DNA from: an uncultured Mycoplasmatota bacterium
Lineage (GTDB): Bacteria > Bacillota_I > Bacilli_A > RF39 > UBA660
Assembly: GCA_900553855.1 (NCBI GenBank)
Contig: USFG01000007.1
Coordinates: 1 to 64,000, forward strand
Direction: 5' to 3'
Length of the DNA: 64,000 bases
The notes beneath the pieces were generated by a model. The model was not told the DNA's origin. It did no database searches and worked only from the letters and a program-made list of their open reading frames with translations. The translations under genes were made by a program, and so were the position numbers. Of the stretch, positions 25,673-33,657 are shown one piece after another (position 1 is the first letter of the stretch; each line of letters opens with the position of its first letter).

Positions 25673-25686
25673 TAGTTTTTAATGAT

Positions 25687-26544
25687 TTATTTAGCAAATT
25701 TAAGCGTTTTTTCAACCATTTTGCGATGTTTATCATAATAGTTTTGAATTTGTGTTCTGATTTCTTTACATATTTTTATTTTGTATTCTACTTCTAAATT
25801 ATCAAATATTTTTGAAAGTTCAAAATTAATAGCTTGTTCTAATGATAAGAATAATTTAGGAAATTTACGTATAACATTAGTTGTAAAGTAATCTTCATAT
25901 TTTTCACTAATTGAAAATATGCCAAAGCACGACTTGTATATTGAAATGTCTCCATAATCTTCTGAAAATATACATCCATTGTCAAACATTGGAGATAGTT
26001 GAATATGGTTTTTAGATTTTTCGAAAAATACATTGTACTCCCATCTATCATACTGACCAAATAATATATCTACGGATATAATTTTAAATATTTGTTCAAT
26101 ACATTTTTTATAATCTTCTCGATTCATTGATTTTTTTAATAAATTATTTATTTCTATAAAACTATTAGTATTCAAACCGATAGTTAATTCATCAAAATAT
26201 TGATATTTTAATTTTGACTTTCGGTAATTAGCACTAATAAGTCCAATTTCTTCGTCGAATTTAACTATTTGATGTTCAACCGTATTAACTTTAATTTCTT
26301 TAAAAATACTTTCAATTAATAATTCTTGAAATGCATAATTAGACTTAAAATAAAAATATTTATTATTTATATTTAACCAATTATTATAAGTTTGTAATAA
26401 TTCAGGATCGATATTAATTTGCTTGGCTATTTTTAAATATTGCTCTTGATCATAACAACTTCCATTTTTGAAAGCATAAAAATTAGATACGTCTTTTACC
26501 GAACTAATACACAACATTTCACTAATATCAGGCAACTTCAACAT
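25687..26544 (-). CDS. Stand-alone HipA-like kinase, paralogue 1
   Basis: 285 residues. The C-terminal half carries HipA-type kinase motifs: SVDILFGQYDRWEYNVFFEK (catalytic Asp of GQYDR and metal-binding Asn) and LSPMFDNGCIF (metal-binding Asp of the DFG equivalent). The middle FQELLIESIFKE matches the ATP-lobe helix seen in HipA. The N-terminal swapped domain of HipA and any HipB repressor are missing. It is closely related to the next gene (both end KMVEKTLK). It lies between the sigH-like gene and secE, where rpmG is expected. Its 5' leader hides the ribosome-binding site in a hairpin. Confidence 0.7.
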   Translation of the reverse strand: MLKLPDISEMLCISSVKDVSNFYAFKNGSCYDQEQYLKIAKQINIDPELLQTYNNWLNINNKYFYFKSNYAFQELLIESIFKEIKVNTVEHQIVKFDEEIGLISANYRKSKLKYQYFDELTIGLNTNSFIEINNLLKKSMNREDYKKCIEQIFKIISVDILFGQYDRWEYNVFFEKSKNHIQLSPMFDNGCIFSEDYGDISIYKSCFGIFSISEKYEDYFTTNVIRKFPKLFLSLEQAINFELSKIFDNLEVEYKIKICKEIRTQIQNYYDKHRKMVEKTLKFAK

Positions 26545-26550
26545 AATTAA

Positions 26551-26601
26551 AACACCCCTTTGCTTGAGGTGTATAATAACATATTTTTATATTGTTTACA
26601 A
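26551..26601 (-). promoter_or_regulatory. Promoter and SD-sequestering hairpin of HipA-like 1
   Basis: Minus-strand -35 TTGTAA (26596-26601), 17-bp spacer, -10 TATTAT (26573-26578). The transcript would begin with ACACCTC (26566-26572), which pairs with GGGGTGT (26552-26558) around AAGCAAA. The right arm is the only Shine-Dalgarno-like sequence (AAGGGGTG), 8 nt before the ATG. Confidence 0.75.
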
Positions 26602-26609
26602 TTTAAAAT

Positions 26610-27497
26610 TTACTTTACATATTTAAGTGTCTTTTCAACCATTTTGCGATGGATATCATAATAGCTTTGAATTTGTTTTCTTAATTCTTTATATATTTCT
26701 AGTTGATATGTTTGCTCTAATCTGTTAAATATTTTAGTCAAATTGAAATTTAAAGTAGTTTCTAAACTTTTAAATAATTCAGGATAATCATTAATTGTTT
26801 CAATAGTATGTTCATCAATATTTTTACTTTTTAAACTAAATGTTAGGGTATCAAAGCAAGATTTGAATACGTAAGTGCTTTCACTTGCTTGTTCTTTAAA
26901 AATACATCCATTATCAAACATCGGAGTTAACTTTAAATGAGTATTTGATTTTTCAAACATAATATTATAATATTTATGATCAAACTGTCCAAACATAATA
27001 TCAACTGCCATAATTTTAGATACTAATTCTATATAATTTTTGTAATCAGAGTCACTCATTTGTGTTTTAATAACACTATTATAATCTATTATATGGGATG
27101 GAACATCTATTTCTAGTGGAATCACATCTTCATAATTTAAATATTCACAATCTTGTTTTCTAAAATTTTCACTAATAATTCCAGCTTTTCCATTAAAACT
27201 AACAATTTTATGATTAACATTTGGAACGTCAAATGCTTTAAAAATTTGTTCCATAAGTAGTTCTTCAAATATATAGTAATGTTTAAAATAATAATATTTA
27301 TCATTAATTAAAAACCAATTATGATATATTTCTAAATTTGATGGAGTAACATTAATTTTACGTGCTAATTCATTAAGAAATTGTTCGTTTAAGATATCAT
27401 TATTTCTTATTATGCATCTATATTTAAAAATATCTGGTAGTTTACTTGTATTTAATAATTCATCAATATAGACATCATTTATATTAAATGTTCTCAT
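26610..27497 (-). CDS. Stand-alone HipA-like kinase, paralogue 2
   Basis: 295 residues, same plan as the 25687-26544 protein: AVDIMFGQFDHKYYNIMFEK (catalytic Asp in GQFDH, Asn in YYN), LTPMFDNGCIF, and YIFEELLMEQIFKAFDVP in the ATP lobe. The start has no separate strong ribosome-binding site other than that in the hairpin (27505-27527). The two paralogues have clearly diverged, so the duplication is old and both frames have been kept open, suggesting selection. Phosphorylation of a translation factor is the known job of HipA; the target here is unknown. Confidence 0.7.
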   Translation of the reverse strand: MRTFNINDVYIDELLNTSKLPDIFKYRCIIRNNDILNEQFLNELARKINVTPSNLEIYHNWFLINDKYYYFKHYYIFEELLMEQIFKAFDVPNVNHKIVSFNGKAGIISENFRKQDCEYLNYEDVIPLEIDVPSHIIDYNSVIKTQMSDSDYKNYIELVSKIMAVDIMFGQFDHKYYNIMFEKSNTHLKLTPMFDNGCIFKEQASESTYVFKSCFDTLTFSLKSKNIDEHTIETINDYPELFKSLETTLNFNLTKIFNRLEQTYQLEIYKELRKQIQSYYDIHRKMVEKTLKYVK

Positions 27498-27504
27498 AAT
27501 TAAA

Positions 27505-27554
27505 ACACCCCTTAATTCGAGGGGTATTATAGCATATTTTTAATTAATTTTCAA
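27505..27554 (-). promoter_or_regulatory. Promoter and SD-sequestering hairpin of HipA-like 2
   Basis: Minus-strand -35 TTGAAA (27549-27554), 17-bp spacer, -10 TATAAT (27526-27531), a near-consensus promoter inside the 3' end of the sigma-factor gene. The RNA 5' end ACCCCT pairs with AGGGGT(GT) (27505-27512) around CGAATTA; the right arm is the Shine-Dalgarno sequence 8 nt before ATG 27497. Confidence 0.78.
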
Positions 27555-28131
27555 TTATTGTTTTTACTTTGTCTTTGATACGATATACTGAATTATATAC
27601 TTGTTTAATATTCAAATTTAAAATTTTTGAAATATCATTATATGAATAATTTTCTTTTATCAGATTAAATATTTCTTTTTCGTTAGGTGATAGTGAAATA
27701 ATTATATTATTTAACATAGTATTATAATTTTCGTTTGATAATATTAAATTTTCTGGATTATATTTTAAATCAGAAGTTATTTTTAATAATGCATTATTAC
27801 TATTTTCTAAACTAACATTATTGATTTCATCTTTGCTTTTTTTACGTAATTTTTTTCTTATTAGTTTTTGAACTCTATATTCTATTACATTTATTATATA
27901 AACTGTTAAACTGGCGTCCCTATCATCTCGGTAGGTTGTTAAAGCTTCATTAAGAGCATAAAATGATTCTTGTTTTGCTTCATCTAATTCTATTTTTAAA
28001 TTATTTAAAGTATCTTTATTTTTATTTATAACAATTGTTACCAGATAAGAATATTTTTTGTATAATGCTTCATTAACAGCTTCATCATTATCGCATATCA
28101 TAGATGCTAATTCATTTTCGGAAAACTCCAT
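27544..28131 (-). CDS. SigH-like sigma-70 family factor
   Basis: 195 residues. A region 2-like core is IELDEAKQESFYALNEALTTYRD then VYIINVIEYRVQKLIRKK (equivalent to the DLxQEG and FxxYAxxxI parts). Region 4 is LSPNEKEIFNLIKENYSYNDISKILNLN with a helix-turn-helix. It is divergent and slightly short, but its place right after rlmB and before secE-nusG is that of sigH in Bacillus, so it is probably the orthologue. SigH directs stationary-phase and early sporulation genes. It overlaps the rlmB stop by one base. Confidence 0.75.
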   Translation of the reverse strand: MEFSENELASMICDNDEAVNEALYKKYSYLVTIVINKNKDTLNNLKIELDEAKQESFYALNEALTTYRDDRDASLTVYIINVIEYRVQKLIRKKLRKKSKDEINNVSLENSNNALLKITSDLKYNPENLILSNENYNTMLNNIIISLSPNEKEIFNLIKENYSYNDISKILNLNIKQVYNSVYRIKDKVKTIIEN

Positions 28132-28802
28132 TAATTTTCAATTCCAAATAGTAAAATACCGGCTGATACGGATGCATTAAGGGAATTTACTTTTCCTTTC
28201 ATTGGGATACTTAATATTTCATCACAATTTTTTCTTACTAATTTACTTACACCAAATCCTTCGGATCCAATTACCAAACATACTTTATCGGCATAATTTA
28301 CTTTACGATAATCAGTTCCATCGGCTTCAGCAGCATAGATAAAAAATCCTTTGTCTTTTAGTTTGTTAATGGCGTTTACTAGGTTATTAACCATTATTAT
28401 GTTAACTCTTTCTAAAGCTCCGGTACTTGTCTTCATAACTGTTTCTGTTACTAATACTGAACGATCTTTAGGAATAATTATATTTTTGACTCCTCTTGCT
28501 TCACATGTTCTAATTATAGCTCCAAAGTTGTGAGGATCTTCTAAATGATCTAGCATTAGAACAAAGGTATCGTCAGTAATGTCATCTATATTTCCATATT
28601 CATAATCTAATATTTCAAAAATTATCCCTTGATTATTTTTTAACATTTTATCCATTAATTTAGGATCTGTTAATACATACTTTATATTATTATCTTTTAT
28701 TTTTTTAATTATTTCTTGGTCTTTAAAATTTGTTGATAATAGAACTTTTCTTATTTTAGAAGGCTCTAATTCATTAAAAACGTTTTTTCCACATACTCTC
28801 AT
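28131..28802 (-). CDS. rlmB: 23S rRNA 2'-O-methyltransferase, TrmH family
   Basis: 223 residues. An N-terminal substrate-binding domain (about 1-70) precedes the SPOUT knot: DHLEDPHNFGAIIRTCEARG (motif 1), VCLVIGSEGFGVSKLV (motif 2) and IPMKGKVNSLNASVSAGILL (motif 3, SAM site). It methylates a ribose in 23S rRNA. It overlaps mrnC by 4 nt upstream and the sigma-factor gene downstream, so the three are translationally coupled. Confidence 0.95.
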   Translation of the reverse strand: MRVCGKNVFNELEPSKIRKVLLSTNFKDQEIIKKIKDNNIKYVLTDPKLMDKMLKNNQGIIFEILDYEYGNIDDITDDTFVLMLDHLEDPHNFGAIIRTCEARGVKNIIIPKDRSVLVTETVMKTSTGALERVNIIMVNNLVNAINKLKDKGFFIYAAEADGTDYRKVNYADKVCLVIGSEGFGVSKLVRKNCDEILSIPMKGKVNSLNASVSAGILLFGIEN

Positions 28803-29155
28803 AAAATCTTCTCCATTATTTCATTTAATCTATTTTTATCATTTTGATATAAATAACCTATTAAACATTCAAAACCAGTGGCTTTATGATAAGTTACTAT
28901 ATCATTATTTTTACTTCGATGCATTTTGGCGTTACGACCTTTTTTTACAATATCTAATTCAGCTTCTGTTAAGATATTTTCTTGTTCTAATTTTTCTAAA
29001 AGTTTTCGTTGACTTTTAGCACTTACAAAATTAAGACTTTCAGTTTGAAGGTCATTAACATTTTTTATTCCTTTATTAATTAAATGATTACGAACTATAA
29101 GTTCATATACAGCGTCTCCCAAGTATGCAAGGATTAAATATTCCATAAACATCAC
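28799..29155 (-). CDS. mrnC: Mini-ribonuclease III
   Basis: 118 residues, RNase III catalytic domain without a dsRNA-binding domain: LAYLGDAVYELIVRNHLI (motif with catalytic Asp), KKGRNAKMHRSKNNDIVTYHKATGFECLIGYLY (second acidic cluster). It matures 23S rRNA ends in Bacillus. Upstream neighbours of this operon in other species (cysS) are absent here; a glycosyltransferase gene lies next to it instead. Confidence 0.95.
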   Translation of the reverse strand: MMFMEYLILAYLGDAVYELIVRNHLINKGIKNVNDLQTESLNFVSAKSQRKLLEKLEQENILTEAELDIVKKGRNAKMHRSKNNDIVTYHKATGFECLIGYLYQNDKNRLNEIMEKIL

Positions 29156-29210
29156 GGTTATAATATAGCATATTTAATTAAAAAGAAAAAGAATTAATTG
29201 GAAATAATTC

Positions 29211-30275
29211 TTATATTAATTTTTCAATTAGTTCTTTATTACGTAGTAGTCTTGGTTCATTTGGATTATATTTTAAGGCTTTATTTACGTAAATATAGGC
29301 TTCTTTATAATTTTTTAGATTATATTCACAAATTGTTAAAAGATCTTCAATTGTTCCATTGTAACAAGCAGGATCATTAATATATGTCTTTGGATTTGAT
29401 TTGATTTGCAATGCGAGTAAAAGATATAACTTAGCCTTATTATATTCATTTAGATGATAATATATTAGTCCTGTTTCATAATATCCTTCTCTTAAATATG
29501 GTGCTTCACTAATACTCATTATAGCGTATTTTAAGGCTTCTTTGTAATCTTTTAAATTATAATATGATCTTGATATGAAACGCATAGATGCGCATCTCTC
29601 ATCACACCAAGTCGCATTTTTCATTTTAAGATGATGTTTTAAGGTTTTAATTGCTTCTTTGTATTTTCCATAAAACATATATTCTCTTCCTAAATAGTGA
29701 TAGTTACGATCATTTTTAGGATTTTCTTTAACTGAAAGTTCAAGTAATGGCAAATAAGAACTTCGCGATTTGGTACTATCTGGATAATGTTTTAATACTA
29801 TGTCTTCTATTAAAATGGTTTTAGGGTTTTTTAGGGAACACTCTAAAACTTCATGAACTGGATTAACCCATTTATAGCCATGACGACTATGAATTTTTTC
29901 ATAAAAGAAATTTACGGCTGGATTATTATTTTTATCGAATGACCATATATAGTTGTATTTTACTAGATTATATTTTTGGGCTTGTTCTAATTTTTGGCGC
30001 CAACCTTCATCAAATATTTCATCTAAATCGGTACAAACACATAAATCAACATCTTCAGGAACTAATTTTAACGATTCATTTCTTGCTACATCAAATCGCC
30101 AGGGGGCTATTATTTTAGTAGTTACTTTAATGTTATGTTTTTTTAATTTTTCAACAGTATCGTCAGTTGAACCAGTATCAAGAACATATATTTCATCGGC
30201 TTCTTTCATAGATTCATACCAACGATCTACAAATTTTGATTCATTTTTGCTAATAGCATATACACATATTTTCAA
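29211..30275 (-). CDS. Family 2 glycosyltransferase with TPR repeats
   Basis: 354 residues. The N-terminal GT-A fold is SKNESKFVDRWYESMKEAD then VLDTGSTDDTVEKL, with the metal-binding DLDEIFDEGW (about 84-93). From about residue 190 there are four or five tetratricopeptide-like repeats (GREYMFYGKYKEAIKTLKHH, ARSYYNLKDYKEALKYA style). No membrane segment, so it acts in the cytoplasm, perhaps on a surface glycan or protein. The start has GGTGAT 6 nt upstream. Confidence 0.88.
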   Translation of the reverse strand: MKICVYAISKNESKFVDRWYESMKEADEIYVLDTGSTDDTVEKLKKHNIKVTTKIIAPWRFDVARNESLKLVPEDVDLCVCTDLDEIFDEGWRQKLEQAQKYNLVKYNYIWSFDKNNNPAVNFFYEKIHSRHGYKWVNPVHEVLECSLKNPKTILIEDIVLKHYPDSTKSRSSYLPLLELSVKENPKNDRNYHYLGREYMFYGKYKEAIKTLKHHLKMKNATWCDERCASMRFISRSYYNLKDYKEALKYAIMSISEAPYLREGYYETGLIYYHLNEYNKAKLYLLLALQIKSNPKTYINDPACYNGTIEDLLTICEYNLKNYKEAYIYVNKALKYNPNEPRLLRNKELIEKLI

Positions 30276-30350
30276 TTTATCACCTATTAATTTTATGTTG
30301 TTTAAATCAAAAAAATGTGTTAGTTTATTAGTTGATTTGGAAGTGATTTT

Positions 30351-30851
30351 TTGAAAAATAGACGAAAAAAAGCTTTTGCATTACTTGTTATTTATAGTTT
30401 AATTATTTTTAAACTTAATTCTAGAAGAAATATTAAAGTTAATTATAATGAAGAATATGATAAATGTGGAGATAGTTATTTTGCATGTTTAGATGACAAA
30501 AATATTTTTATTGTTGACGATAGAGATAGTGTTTGCTGTGATGATAATATTTATGTAATTGATAGTAGATATGATGATGATCCAAATATGATTGTATATA
30601 ACTCTTATAAAATTAAGTCTTTAGAGGAAATAAAAGAAATATTAAAGATTTTAAAGGAATATGAAAGGCAATATCCTTCTAAGTGGGAAAGAAGTATTTT
30701 ATCAATGGAATATGAATGGATTGTTCATAACCTTGCTTATTATTTAAATATTTATCCCGAAAATAGTAAGGATGTTGATTTAAATAATACGGATGAGGGG
30801 GTTTTAATTCCTAAATTTGGAAATAAAATAAAAGAAAAAATTCTTAGATAA
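30351..30851 (+). CDS. Hypothetical protein, 166 residues
   Basis: Probable TTG start at 30351 (GGAAGTGA 5-6 nt upstream). A short basic start KNRRKKAFALLVIYSLIIFK looks like a signal anchor. The body is Asp-rich (IDSRYDDDPNMIVYNSYKI), and the C-terminal third YPSKWERSILSMEYEWIVHN...KDVDLNNTDEG is the most conserved-looking part. I recognise this ending from unnamed proteins of gut Firmicutes but know no function. No operon partners. Confidence 0.65.
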   Translation: MKNRRKKAFALLVIYSLIIFKLNSRRNIKVNYNEEYDKCGDSYFACLDDKNIFIVDDRDSVCCDDNIYVIDSRYDDDPNMIVYNSYKIKSLEEIKEILKILKEYERQYPSKWERSILSMEYEWIVHNLAYYLNIYPENSKDVDLNNTDEGVLIPKFGNKIKEKILR

Positions 30852-30895
30852 TAAGGTTTTCTCTTTTTGATTATTTAAATCTTTGACAATTAAAA

Positions 30896-31231
30896 TTATT
30901 TAATTTTTATTTCTATTCCTAGAACTCCATATTTATTTTGTTCTTCTATAGAATAATATTTTTCCATATCTTTGGGGTTTGCAATATCATCTTTATTATA
31001 TCCTAAAGATTCTTTATCAAAATGTTTATATAGTTCTTCAAATGTTTTATATTTATGAAGATTTATTACTTCTGTTAATATTTTTTCATTGTTTAAAATG
31101 TTTGTAAATTCAATTTTATCTTTTATTTTAACTTTTTGTCTTTTTTCATCATAGAGTCTTAATTCAATTGTTTTTTTACCATTTTTAATAGAATTAAATG
31201 GTCCATTTTGTAATTTCATTTCATGTAACAT
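30896..31231 (-). CDS. ASCH-domain protein
   Basis: 111 residues. LQNGPFNSIKNGKKTIELRLYDEKRQKVKIKDKI is the typical ASCH opening (Gly-x-Lys-x-x-Glu-x-Arg), and the end YYSIEEQNKYGVLGIEI closes the beta barrel. ASCH proteins bind RNA or modified nucleosides; some are N4-acetylcytidine amidohydrolases (YqfB). The specific role is unknown. It begins with ATG at 31231 after GTGAGGTGAA. The broken RdgB gene lies just upstream. Confidence 0.8.
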   Translation of the reverse strand: MLHEMKLQNGPFNSIKNGKKTIELRLYDEKRQKVKIKDKIEFTNILNNEKILTEVINLHKYKTFEELYKHFDKESLGYNKDDIANPKDMEKYYSIEEQNKYGVLGIEIKIK

Positions 31232-31283
31232 ATAATTTCACCTCACTAGCGAGAAATAATTTTTAATTTTGTTAATATATTTT

Positions 31284-31695
31284 TTAATCTTTTTTATTTT
31301 TTAGATAGTTAACTAATTCTGTATATGCATCTGTATTCCAAACACGGCATCTTTCTTCATCGAGATAATTTCCCATTGTTTTATCATATCCATCTGGTAT
31401 AAATATAAAGCCCCAACTCCATCAATATGTGTCTGACTTAGTTTCAGCTACTTTTCCTTTTGTTACTGATTAAAAAATTACAGGTTCTTTTCCATATTCA
31501 CAATAGGTATATGCTTCCATTTAGTGCTTCTACATATAATCCAGTATCATTTTTTAATACTGTATATTTTAATTTATCACTTGCTTCTTTTGCTGAATGC
31601 ATTGCAACTTCCTCTACTGTGTCTGCTTGTATTTCAGTAGTTTCCATTTTAATATTCTCAACTTCAACTCCTATATTCATAATAGCATATGGTAA
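31284..31695 (-). pseudogene. Broken RdgB/HAM1 nucleotide pyrophosphatase
   Basis: The minus strand reads VEVENIKMETTEIQADTVEE then VLKNDTGLYVEALNG, the ITPase active-site block, and after a frame change YCEYGKEPVIF, TKGKVAETKSDTY, FIPDGYDKTMGNY and a natural-looking end ELVNYLKNKKD with TAA at 31284. The N-terminal SNKxK nucleotide-binding motif and about 40 residues after EALNG are missing, and TAA and TGA stops interrupt the rest. An intact copy may exist elsewhere in the genome. Confidence 0.75.
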
Positions 31696-31740
31696 ATATT
31701 AATTAAATACTTATTATATTACATTTTTTTACTTTTTTAC

Positions 31741-31790
31741 TAAAAAAAGAGAAAGATAATCATTTTTATGAATATTTTTCTCTTTTAATC
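31741..31790. terminator. Terminator after the collagen-like gene
   Basis: AAAAAAAGAGAAAGATAA at the left pairs with TTTTTCTCTTTT at the right, with T tracts on both strands. It lies immediately past the collagen-like stop. Confidence 0.7.
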
Positions 31791-32603
31791 TTATGCACTT
31801 GCTCCGGTTGGTCCGGTTGGTCCGGTTGGCCCAGTTGCTCCTTCAGTTCCTGCTACTCCTTGTGGTCCAGTTGGTCCTTGTGGAATTGTAAAGTTTAATG
31901 TATAGTTTGGAGCTGTACCTGAAATTGTTACTTCAGCATTTGTTCCCGGGGCACCTGTTGTTACATTACCTATTGTAAATACTGGAGTTTCACCAGCTGT
32001 ACCAGTAGGACCGGTTGGGCCAGTTGGACCCGTCTCTCCTTGTGTTCCTGCTTCACCAGCTGGTCCCTGAATTCCTTGTGGACCGGTTGCACCAGTTGGG
32101 CCGGTTACTCCTTGTGTTCCTGCTACACCGGCTGGTCCCTGAATTCCTTGTGGTCCTGTTGCTCCGGTTGGACCGGTTACTCCTTGTGGTCCTGCTTCAC
32201 CAGCTGGCCCCTGAATTCCTTGTGGTCCGGTTGCTCCGGTTGGACCAGTTACTCCTTGTGGTCCTGCTACACCAGCTGGTCCTTGAATTCCTTGTGGTCC
32301 GGTTGCTCCAGTTGCACCAGTTGGTCCAGTTACTCCTTGAGTTCCGGCTACTCCAGTTGGGCCTTGAATTCCTTGTGGTCCTGTTGCTCCTGTTGCTCCA
32401 GTTGGTCCTGTTACACCTTGTGGTCCGGCTACACCAGCTGGCCCCTGAATTCCTTGTGGTCCAGTTGGACCTTGCATACCTTGGATACCTTGTACACCTT
32501 GAATACCTTGTGGGCCTCTAGGTCCAGTTGGTCCAGTAGGTCCTGCTGGCGCACAAAATGTATAAGTACATCCGTCATTGCATCCATTCATGAATAAATA
32601 CAT
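31791..32603 (-). CDS. Collagen-like surface or spore-coat protein
   Basis: 270 residues. A short Cys-rich head ([15 protein letters not shown]) is followed by Gly-X-Thr/Gly-X-Y triplets (about 20-200, units such as [19 protein letters not shown] repeated about six times), a non-collagen insert ([20 protein letters not shown] to [11 protein letters not shown]) and a second triplet stretch to the end. It resembles BclA-type exosporium filaments; many Thr in GPT suggest glycosylation. The start may be ATG 32603 or the later ATG 32591. The DNA repeats make copy number prone to slippage. Confidence 0.85.
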   Translation of the reverse strand: MYLFMNGCNDGCTYTFCAPAGPTGPTGPRGPQGIQGVQGIQGMQGPTGPQGIQGPAGVAGPQGVTGPTGATGATGPQGIQGPTGVAGTQGVTGPTGATGATGPQGIQGPAGVAGPQGVTGPTGATGPQGIQGPAGEAGPQGVTGPTGATGPQGIQGPAGVAGTQGVTGPTGATGPQGIQGPAGEAGTQGETGPTGPTGPTGTAGETPVFTIGNVTTGAPGTNAEVTISGTAPNYTLNFTIPQGPTGPQGVAGTEGATGPTGPTGPTGASA

Positions 32604-32669
32604 CCTTTCCTTTATAGTTTATGTAACAAGTCTTAAATTAGTGCAAAGAAAATAGATGTTTAATGACAC

Positions 32670-33554
32670 CTATTTATAATTTTTTATATATTTATATGCA
32701 TCAGTTGCAGCAAGTGCTCCTTCTGATGCTGCTGTAATTATTTGATACAATGTTTTTTCCTTACTATCACCACAAACATATATACCATCTATTTTAGTTT
32801 TACCATTATCATCAGCAATTATATAACCTTTTTCATTAGTTATTCCTAATTCTTTAACAAATGAAGTAATTGGACCATATTCATTATTAATAAATAATCC
32901 ATCTATTGTTAAGGTTTTATCGTTTAATTCAATAGATTCTATTTTATCTTTTCCATTTATTTTTTTGATATTTTGGTTAAATAATAATTCTATATTTTCT
33001 AATTTAGTAATTTTATCTAATAATTCATTATTACCTAGTAATTTATCTTTAGAAGTTATTATATAAAGTTTTTTGACAATATTTGATAAATATAAAATAT
33101 CTTCTAACATTAAAGGATTGTTTCCATAAATAGCAACAGTTTTATCTTTATATAGAGCACCATCACAGACTGCACAAGTTGATACTCCATTAATATTTTC
33201 ATTATCAAGACCTAATTTTTGTTTTCCTCTACCAGTTGCAATAATTACAGCTTTAGCTTTATATGTTCCATTATTTGTTTTTACTATTTTTTCATTACCA
33301 TTTAATTCTACTTTAATTACTTCTTCATTTTTCATAGGAACTTTTAAATCTTTGAATTGTTTATAAAATAACATGGCAAGTTCAGTACCATCAACATTGT
33401 TATATCCTAGATAGTTATCAACATGTTTAATAGTATGAAGAGTTCCTCCTGGCATATTCTTTTCAAACACCAAAATGTTTAAATTACTTCTTTTAGCATA
33501 AATACAGGCATTAATTCCAGCTGGTCCTAAACCGATAATAATTAAATCATACAT
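32670..33554 (-). CDS. Thioredoxin-reductase-like flavoprotein lacking NADPH motifs
   Basis: 294 residues. FAD-binding GLGPAGINACIYAKR (about 8-22) and the C-terminal IYVCGDSKEKTLYQIITAASEGALAA match TrxB, and the redox-active pair is CAVCDG (about 129-134). The NADPH site is not conserved: the usual GGGNSA is YGNNPL and the HRRxxFR phosphate site is TSKDKLLG. This resembles ferredoxin-dependent or other NADPH-independent thioredoxin reductases of anaerobes. No thioredoxin gene lies beside it. Confidence 0.82.
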   Translation of the reverse strand: MYDLIIIGLGPAGINACIYAKRSNLNILVFEKNMPGGTLHTIKHVDNYLGYNNVDGTELAMLFYKQFKDLKVPMKNEEVIKVELNGNEKIVKTNNGTYKAKAVIIATGRGKQKLGLDNENINGVSTCAVCDGALYKDKTVAIYGNNPLMLEDILYLSNIVKKLYIITSKDKLLGNNELLDKITKLENIELLFNQNIKKINGKDKIESIELNDKTLTIDGLFINNEYGPITSFVKELGITNEKGYIIADDNGKTKIDGIYVCGDSKEKTLYQIITAASEGALAATDAYKYIKNYK

Positions 33555-33657
33555 TAGTTAATCAGTCCTTTCTTCTATATTATAGCATTTTCCCTTGAAT
33601 TTAATAGATATTTTTTAGAATATATTGTATAATAGTCTAATTAGTAAAGGAGTTGCC

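Noticed and set aside
32015..32597. Two long plus-strand frames (168-185 codons) opposite the collagen-like gene
   Set aside because: They are by-products of the GXY triplet repeats in antisense frames (runs of Leu, Ser and Cys) with no ribosome-binding site.
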